DNA from: Sulfurisoma sp.
Lineage (GTDB): Bacteria; Pseudomonadota; Gammaproteobacteria; Burkholderiales; Rhodocyclaceae
DNA: 64,000 nt
Direction: 5' to 3'
NCBI GenBank assembly: GCA_030691075.1
Contig: JAUYFI010000022.1
Span: 34,063-98,062, forward strand
Part shown: piece after piece, positions 59,406-64,000 of the stretch
Layout: the number at the start of each line of letters is the position of its first letter
How positions within the stretch are numbered: position 1 is the first letter of the stretch
Made by a program: the position numbers and the translations under genes
Notes under the pieces: model-generated
What the model saw: the letters and a program-made list of their open reading frames with translations, nothing else
Databases searched by the model: none
What the model was told of the DNA's origin: nothing

Positions 59406-61142
59406 CTACTTGCCCTTGTTGATGGACTGCTGCAAGGCCTTGGCCGGGTCGTCTTCCTCTTCCTCCTTCTCCCGTTTTGCCTTCTCCTCTTCGGTCTCTT
59501 CCTTGCCGTCGGTCGGCGCACCCTGGTCGGCCGCGGGCGGAGCGTCGATCTGAATGTTCTGGATGTCGACTTGCGGCGCCTTGTCGGCACTGCCGGTGAC
59601 CAGTTGCGGGAAGGCGATGATCAGGCCGACCATGATCACCTGGATGATGACGAAGGGCACCGCGCCCCAGTAGATCTGCATGGTGGTTACCGGCGCGATG
59701 GTCTTCTTGGTGAGGCGGTCGATATATTCCGAGTGAGGCGCCACGCTGCGCAGGTAGAACAGCGCGAAGCCGAAGGGCGGGTGCATGAAGGAGGTCTGCA
59801 TATTCACCGCCAGCAGCACGCCGAACCAGACCAGGTCGATGCCCATCTTCTCCGCCACCGGCCCCAGCAGCGGCACGATGATGAAGGCCAGCTCGAAGAA
59901 GTCGAGGAAGAACGCCAGGAAGAAGACCAGCAGGTTCACCACGATCAGGAAGCCGATCTGGCCGCCGGGCAGGCCGGTCAGCAGGTGCTCGACCCAGACC
60001 GATCCATCCACGGCCTGGAAGGTCAGGCTGAACACCGTGGCGCCGAGCAGGATGAAGAGCACGAAGCAAGCCAGCTTCATGGTCGCTTCCATCGCCTGCT
60101 GCATCAGTTTGATGCTCAGGCGGCGGCGCGAGACCGCCATGATCAGCGCCCCCGACGCGCCCATGGCGCCGCCCTCGGTCGGCGTCGCGATGCCGAGGAA
60201 GATGGTGCCGAGCACGAGAAAGATCAGCGCCAGCGGCGGGATCAGGACGAAGGTGACGCGCTCCGCCATGCGCGAGAGCAGACCGAGCCTGGTCACGCGG
60301 TTGATGACGGCCAGCGCGAAGGCGATACCGACACCGACGCACATCGACACCACGATGGTTTCGTCGAGCGCCGCGTCCGCCGGCCGCGTCTTGGCATAGG
60401 CGATGGCGGCGGCCGTGGAGACGACAACCAGCGCCAGCACCGAAGGCAGACCGGCGCTGCCGTTGTCTTCGCGAATGGTGCGGGCTTCGAGCGGCAGGGC
60501 CGGGACGTAAGCCGGCTTGACCATGCTGACGATGAATACCCAGACTACGTAGAGGCCGGTGAGGACGAAACCGGGAATGAAGGCGCCGGCATACAGGTCG
60601 CCGACGCTGCGGCCCAACTGGTCGGCGATCACGATCAGCACCAGCGAGGGCGGGATGATCTGCGCCAGCGTGCCGGAGGCGGCGATCACGCCCGAGGCAA
60701 TGCGCCGGTCATAGCCGTAGCGCAGCATGATCGGCAGCGAGATCAGGCCCATCGAGATCACCGAGGCGGCCACCACGCCGGTGGTCGCGGCGAGCATGGC
60801 GCCGACGAAGATGACTGCGTAGGCCAGGCCGCCGCGAATCGGGCCGAAGAGCTGGCCGATGGTGTCGAGCAGGTCCTCGGCCATGCCGCTGCGTTCGAGA
60901 ATCAGACCCATGAAGGTGAAGAAGGGAATCGCCAGCAGCGTGTCGTTCTGCATGATGCCGAAGATGCGCAGCGGCAATGCCTGCAGCAGCGATTGGGGCA
61001 GCAGGCCGAGCTGGACGCCGAGCCAGCCGAAGAACAGACCGCAGGCGGCCAGCGAGAAGGCCACCGAATAGCCGAGCAGCAGGAAGACGATCAGGCCGCC
61101 GAACATCACCGGCGCCATGTTGTGCTGGAGGAATTCGATCAT
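59406..61142 (-). CDS. TRAP transporter large permease (DctM type), set 2
   Basis: 578 aa. Near-duplicate of the set 1 protein: NMAPVMFGGLIVFLLLGYSVAFSL, LERSGMAEDLLDTIGQLFG, GIATPTEGGAMGASGAL. The proteins diverge mainly in the middle cytoplasmic/periplasmic stretch and in the acidic-basic tail (EETEEEKAKREKEEEEDD). The TTG/ATG start region overlaps dctQ by 4 nt. Transcribed toward dctP, which follows after 88 bp. Confidence 0.93.
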   Translation of the reverse strand: MIEFLQHNMAPVMFGGLIVFLLLGYSVAFSLAACGLFFGWLGVQLGLLPQSLLQALPLRIFGIMQNDTLLAIPFFTFMGLILERSGMAEDLLDTIGQLFGPIRGGLAYAVIFVGAMLAATTGVVAASVISMGLISLPIMLRYGYDRRIASGVIAASGTLAQIIPPSLVLIVIADQLGRSVGDLYAGAFIPGFVLTGLYVVWVFIVSMVKPAYVPALPLEARTIREDNGSAGLPSVLALVVVSTAAAIAYAKTRPADAALDETIVVSMCVGVGIAFALAVINRVTRLGLLSRMAERVTFVLIPPLALIFLVLGTIFLGIATPTEGGAMGASGALIMAVSRRRLSIKLMQQAMEATMKLACFVLFILLGATVFSLTFQAVDGSVWVEHLLTGLPGGQIGFLIVVNLLVFFLAFFLDFFELAFIIVPLLGPVAEKMGIDLVWFGVLLAVNMQTSFMHPPFGFALFYLRSVAPHSEYIDRLTKKTIAPVTTMQIYWGAVPFVIIQVIMVGLIIAFPQLVTGSADKAPQVDIQNIQIDAPPAADQGAPTDGKEETEEEKAKREKEEEEDDPAKALQQSINKGK

Positions 61143-61795
61143 TTCGCGCTCCCGTTTCTGTTCCGATCGGCCACCATGTCCAACGACTCCTCGACACGCT
61201 CGATCACTTCGGGCGCCACCTGATGTTTAAGGATTTCCTCGGCCAGTTCCTCCTCGGCCGTCTTGGTTTGCACCGGCTTGGTGGGATCGTCGGCCAGTCC
61301 CATGAGGAAGGCGACGCGCTTGATCAGTTCCGACAAGCCTTGCAGGCCCAGCAGCGCAAAGCCGGCCGGGACCAGGGCGAAGACCGGCCAGCGGATGAGG
61401 CCGCCGGCATTTTGCGACATCTCGCCGCTGACATAGGCTCTGACCACCAGCGGCCAGACCAACTCGATGACCTTGTACACGAAGGGCATGAGAAAGAACA
61501 CGATGCCCAGACATTCGACGATGATCTGCGTGCGCTTGGAGAAACGGCCGACGATGACGTCGATCTTGACGTGGCCCTGGCGCAGCATCGTATAACCCGA
61601 ACCGAGCAGGAACACGGCGGCGAACAGATACCACTGGATTTCGAGAAAGGCATTCGAACTCATGTCGAAGGCTTTGCGCACGATGGCGTTGAGGGCCGAG
61701 ATGATCACGGCGGCGAGCACCAACCAGATCAGGCCGCGGGCGATGCGTTCGCTCATGGCGTCGATCAGGTGCGAGAGTTTGAGCGCGGCATTCAT
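61139..61795 (-). CDS. TRAP transporter small permease (DctQ type), set 2
   Basis: 218 aa from ATG 61795 with GGAGA upstream; the track start 24 nt earlier is unlikely. Same length as the set 1 protein and matching over most positions (SSNAFLEIQWYLFA, LLGSGYTMLRQGHVKIDVI, EELAEEILKHQVAPEVIERVEE). Four transmembrane helices. First gene of the dctQ2-dctM2-dctP run, divergent from the GntR regulator. Confidence 0.93.
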   Translation of the reverse strand: MNAALKLSHLIDAMSERIARGLIWLVLAAVIISALNAIVRKAFDMSSNAFLEIQWYLFAAVFLLGSGYTMLRQGHVKIDVIVGRFSKRTQIIVECLGIVFFLMPFVYKVIELVWPLVVRAYVSGEMSQNAGGLIRWPVFALVPAGFALLGLQGLSELIKRVAFLMGLADDPTKPVQTKTAEEELAEEILKHQVAPEVIERVEESLDMVADRNRNGSAK

Positions 61796-62084
61796 GGGTG
61801 GGTCTCCGGAGTTGCGCAACTGTCGCGCCGGGCGCGCGGCGCGGTCACGGTGCAGGCGTTGGGTGGCAGCATAATAACCTTAGCTTTGAACATTAGGCGA
61901 TTCAATAACGTCCCCTTGAAGCGTCAGCAGTGTCGCGAGGGTCGCCACTACCGCACCGAGGCAGGATTTTGCCGAATACCTGGTTTGTGGGTCAGTGGTC
62001 AGACCATAAGTCACGGGAGGTTAAGGCTCGCGATTGGCCATGTCAAGAGAGATTGCGGATTATTCCCGGTCGATGTTCCTATGA
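61796..62084. promoter_or_regulatory. Control region between the TRAP operon and the GntR gene
   Basis: About 290 bp with no gene. Contains one perfect TGGTCAGACCA palindrome at 61996-62006 and an AT-richer stretch near 61870-61905 that probably holds the minus-strand TRAP promoter, though no clear -35/-10 pair can be named. Confidence 0.6.
61996..62006. promoter_or_regulatory. GntR/FCD operator, site 1
   Basis: TGGTCAGACCA, a perfect 11-bp palindrome identical to site 2 and of the TGGTNNNACCA class bound by PdhR/LldR-type regulators. It lies about 200 bp upstream of the TRAP operon start. Confidence 0.8.
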
Positions 62085-62114
62085 TTGATATTGTGGTCAG
62101 ACCAATGCTATATT
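62085..62114 (+). promoter_or_regulatory. Promoter of the GntR regulator gene with embedded operator
   Basis: TTGATA (62085-62090) and TATATT (62109-62114) with an 18-bp spacer. The operator copy TGGTCAGACCA (62094-62104) fills the spacer, so bound regulator would block its own promoter. The predicted transcription start (about 62121) coincides with the ATG, implying a leaderless or very short leader. Confidence 0.8.
62094..62104. promoter_or_regulatory. GntR/FCD operator, site 2
   Basis: TGGTCAGACCA between the -35 and -10 boxes of the regulator gene, extended as ATTG-TGGTCAGACCA-ATGC. Identical core to site 1, 98 bp away (centre to centre). Confidence 0.85.
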
Positions 62115-62120
62115 GAAAAT

Positions 62121-62855
62121 ATGGACGCAAAGATGACAGCGCCACGACTTGCCGATGTGGTCGCGCGGGAGATCGAGCAGCGGATGCTTGAGGGCCGTTT
62201 GAAGCCGGGCGACCGACTGCCTTCGGAGCGCGACCTGTCGGTGCAACTGGGGGTTTCGCGCCCTTCTCTGCGCGAAGCGATCCAGAAATTGGCTGCACGC
62301 GGATTGCTGGAAAGCCGGCAGGGCGGCGGCACCTTCGTTACCGACCGGCTCGATGCCAGCTTTGCCAATCCCTGGGAAGAAATCCTGCGCGACCATCCGG
62401 CGGTGCATGAAGACATGCTCGAATTTCGTCACATGCTTGAAGGCCGTGCAGCCGAATGTGCCGCGCGGCGGGCCACCGTGGCCGATCGCGAACGTGTTAG
62501 CCAAAGCCTGGCGCGGCTGGAAGAAGCCTTTGCCGGAGACGATCTGGATGCCCAGGTCGATACCGATCTGGCGTTTCACCAGGCCATTGCCGAAGCCTCG
62601 CACAATGTCATCGTCGGCCACCTGACGGCGAGCCTGCTGCGCCTGCTGCGCGACAATCTGCGGCGCAATCTGAGCGAACTGATGCAAGTGCCGGCCGCCA
62701 GGGAGCAACTGCTCGATCAGCATCGCGCGGTGTGGCGGGCCATCGAGCAAGGTGACGCCGAACAGGCGCTGGAATCCGCCGCCGACCACATCGGCTATGT
62801 GCGCCAGAACCTCACCCGCATGCTGCGCAGCGACGCCCGCCACAAGTCGTCTTGA
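62121..62855 (+). CDS. GntR-family (FadR/FCD) transcriptional regulator
   Basis: 244 aa from ATG 62121; ATG 62133 (MTAPRLADVV) is an alternative if the mRNA has a leader. Winged helix LPSERDLSVQLGVSRPSLREAIQKLAARGLLESRQGGGTFV at residues ~37-77, then the FCD ligand domain with metal-type residues in EFRHMLEGRAAECAARRA, DTDLAFHQAIAEASHN and LLDQHRAVWRAIEQGDAEQAL. Closest in layout to PdhR/LldR, which sense 2-oxo or hydroxy acids. Probably controls the divergent TRAP operon and itself. Confidence 0.92.
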   Translation: MDAKMTAPRLADVVAREIEQRMLEGRLKPGDRLPSERDLSVQLGVSRPSLREAIQKLAARGLLESRQGGGTFVTDRLDASFANPWEEILRDHPAVHEDMLEFRHMLEGRAAECAARRATVADRERVSQSLARLEEAFAGDDLDAQVDTDLAFHQAIAEASHNVIVGHLTASLLRLLRDNLRRNLSELMQVPAAREQLLDQHRAVWRAIEQGDAEQALESAADHIGYVRQNLTRMLRSDARHKSS

Positions 62856-62905
62856 GGCGTTTCTGCATTTGCCGGCGATGCGGGTTTTGGCTTCTGTCCT
62901 GCGCA

Positions 62906-64000
62906 TCATGGCAAGGCAGCCCCGGTTGTCAGGAGGTGCCGTTGCGCCTCGCTTCGGGTTTCGAATATGCTGGGGTCGGCCACCCGCTTGCCGAAGGATT
63001 CGCCGAGTTTGGCACGCAGGAAGGTACTCGCCGTATAGCGCGTGACGTCGCTGTAGTGGCGATCCATGATGCCCTTGACCATGCCCGTGTAGTCGTCGAT
63101 CAAATCCGGCGCGATGCTGAAGCGCTCGTAATTGACGATGGCCGCTACTTTGTGCCCGATAGGCGCGAGGCGCGCCTCGACGGCGCGCAGAATGCGGTCG
63201 ATGTCTTCGGCCACGCGCACCGAAAGCCCCTCGAAATTGACGAAGAACAGATTCTGCTCGGGGTCGTAGCTCAGGCGCTGATCGATCGGCATCTCGAGCA
63301 ACTGGGGTCGCAGGCCCATCGGCTCCGGCGCGAAGATGCGCGCATCCATCGGCGCGGGTTCGCCGCGCAGGATAGGGGCGAACTCCATGCGTTCGAGGAT
63401 GTCGCGCTGGAGATCGATGTCCGGGGCAATCTCGATCAGTTCCAGTCCTTCCGCGCACAAGCGGAACACGCAGCGCTCGGTGATGTAGAGCACGGTCTTG
63501 CCGGACTTGGCCGCGACCGGGCCGCTGAAAGTGCGGTGCTCGACTTGTTGCACGAACTTGTTTGCCTTGCCGTCGGCGCGGATTTTCAGCCCGCCAGCCT
63601 CCAGCGCGATCTGCAGTTTGCCGGCGGTGAAGGTGCCGACGAACACCACCTTCTTCGCGTTCTGGCTGATGTTGATGAAGCCGCCGGCGCCGGCCAGCTT
63701 GGGCCCGAACTTCGAGACGTTGAGGTTGCCGTCGCGGTCTGCCTGGGCCAGCCCGAGAAAGGCGATGTCGAGTCCGCCGCCATCGTAGAAATCGAACTGG
63801 CTGGGCTGGTCGAGGATGGCCTGGGTGTTGGTGGCAGCACCAAAGTTGAGGCCGCCCGCCGGCACTCCGCCGATAACACCGGGCTCGGCGGTGAGCGTAA
63901 TGAGGTCGATGATTTTTTCCTCGGCGGCGACCGAGGCGATTCCCTCCGGCATGCCGATGCCGAGATTCACCACATCGTTGGCCGAGAGTTCCATCGCCGC
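62906..64000 (-). CDS. Acyl-CoA:acetate/propionate CoA-transferase, C-terminal part (5' end outside window)
   Basis: 365 residues visible; the frame is open to the right edge (two further Ala codons beyond the internal Met at 63994). [38 protein letters not shown] with the catalytic-type Glu, [17 protein letters not shown] and [30 protein letters not shown] match YdiF/propionate CoA-transferase (Pct) proteins. Transfers CoA between short-chain acyl-CoAs. Tail-to-tail with the GntR gene; substrate range unknown. Confidence 0.9.
   Translation of the reverse strand, partial: AAMELSANDVVNLGIGMPEGIASVAAEEKIIDLITLTAEPGVIGGVPAGGLNFGAATNTQAILDQPSQFDFYDGGGLDIAFLGLAQADRDGNLNVSKFGPKLAGAGGFINISQNAKKVVFVGTFTAGKLQIALEAGGLKIRADGKANKFVQQVEHRTFSGPVAAKSGKTVLYITERCVFRLCAEGLELIEIAPDIDLQRDILERMEFAPILRGEPAPMDARIFAPEPMGLRPQLLEMPIDQRLSYDPEQNLFFVNFEGLSVRVAEDIDRILRAVEARLAPIGHKVAAIVNYERFSIAPDLIDDYTGMVKGIMDRHYSDVTRYTASTFLRAKLGESFGKRVADPSIFETRSEAQRHLLTTGAALP

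Overview
The window is chromosomal DNA from a high-GC Gram-negative bacterium, most likely a betaproteobacterium of the Rhodocyclales/Sterolibacterium type. This rests on the uninterrupted dcw cluster ending in lpxC, the gph-trpE linkage, an ApaG/GlnE/YhdP/TldD housekeeping set, a Gram-negative porin with a terminal Phe, and two TRAP transporter sets. The genus is an inference; no 16S gene is present.

Layout. 1-2031: the 3' end of pyrC, a small lipoprotein gene, a DUF3025 gene and an enlarged RNase P RNA (rnpB) whose 5' end lies inside the DUF3025 reading frame. 2039-3274: a degenerate EAL/HDOD signalling protein. 3584-22581: the division and cell-wall cluster (mraZ rsmH ftsL ftsI murE murF mraY murD ftsW murG murC murB ddlB ftsQ ftsA ftsZ lpxC), tightly coupled by start/stop overlaps and headed by a promoter with three MraZ boxes. 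22599-26875: a DciA-like gene, an M23 peptidase and secA. 26961-29310: mtnA, a small-protein/nucleotidyltransferase pair and a class II aldolase, a plausible methylthioribose-phosphate salvage (DHAP-shunt) locus. 29312-31175: a YkgJ-type protein and a porin. 31377-38179 (minus strand): rpe, gph, a tryptophan-rich leader peptide with an attenuator, trpE, trpG, trpD and trpC, with two accessory cassettes lodged at gene junctions (a GxxExxY gene inside a palindromic repeat, and vapBC with its own operator). 38282-49591: apaG, a methyltransferase-like membrane protein, argJ, glnE, yhdP, a nitrilase-family gene and tldD. 49592-51554: a mobile-element scar with an IS91-type remnant, a complete IS1595-family element, a decapitated brnT and an orphan brnA. 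51666-54922: ribD, nrdR and glyA with an unusual paired structured repeat. 55028-62855: a histidine phosphatase, then two near-duplicate TRAP permease pairs in inverted orientation around one dctP, and a GntR/FCD regulator with perfect palindromic operators. 62906-64000: a CoA-transferase gene cut by the window edge.

The most unusual feature is the density of small dispersed repeats. One family, with a short form of about 27 bp and a long form carrying an extra 24-bp core, sits inside coding sequences (murE, argJ, ribD, yhdP, trpC, murD, possibly the DUF3025 gene) and is translated in frame, in either orientation, as segments such as KVGAGGTA. A second, hairpin-rich family has entered murD and the murB N-terminus. 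A third is a perfect palindrome (ACCACGAAGACACGAAGG type) found at five gene junctions; one copy carries the GxxExxY gene. A fourth is a head-to-head pair between nrdR and glyA in which conserved blocks are flanked by stems that differ in sequence but keep base pairing.
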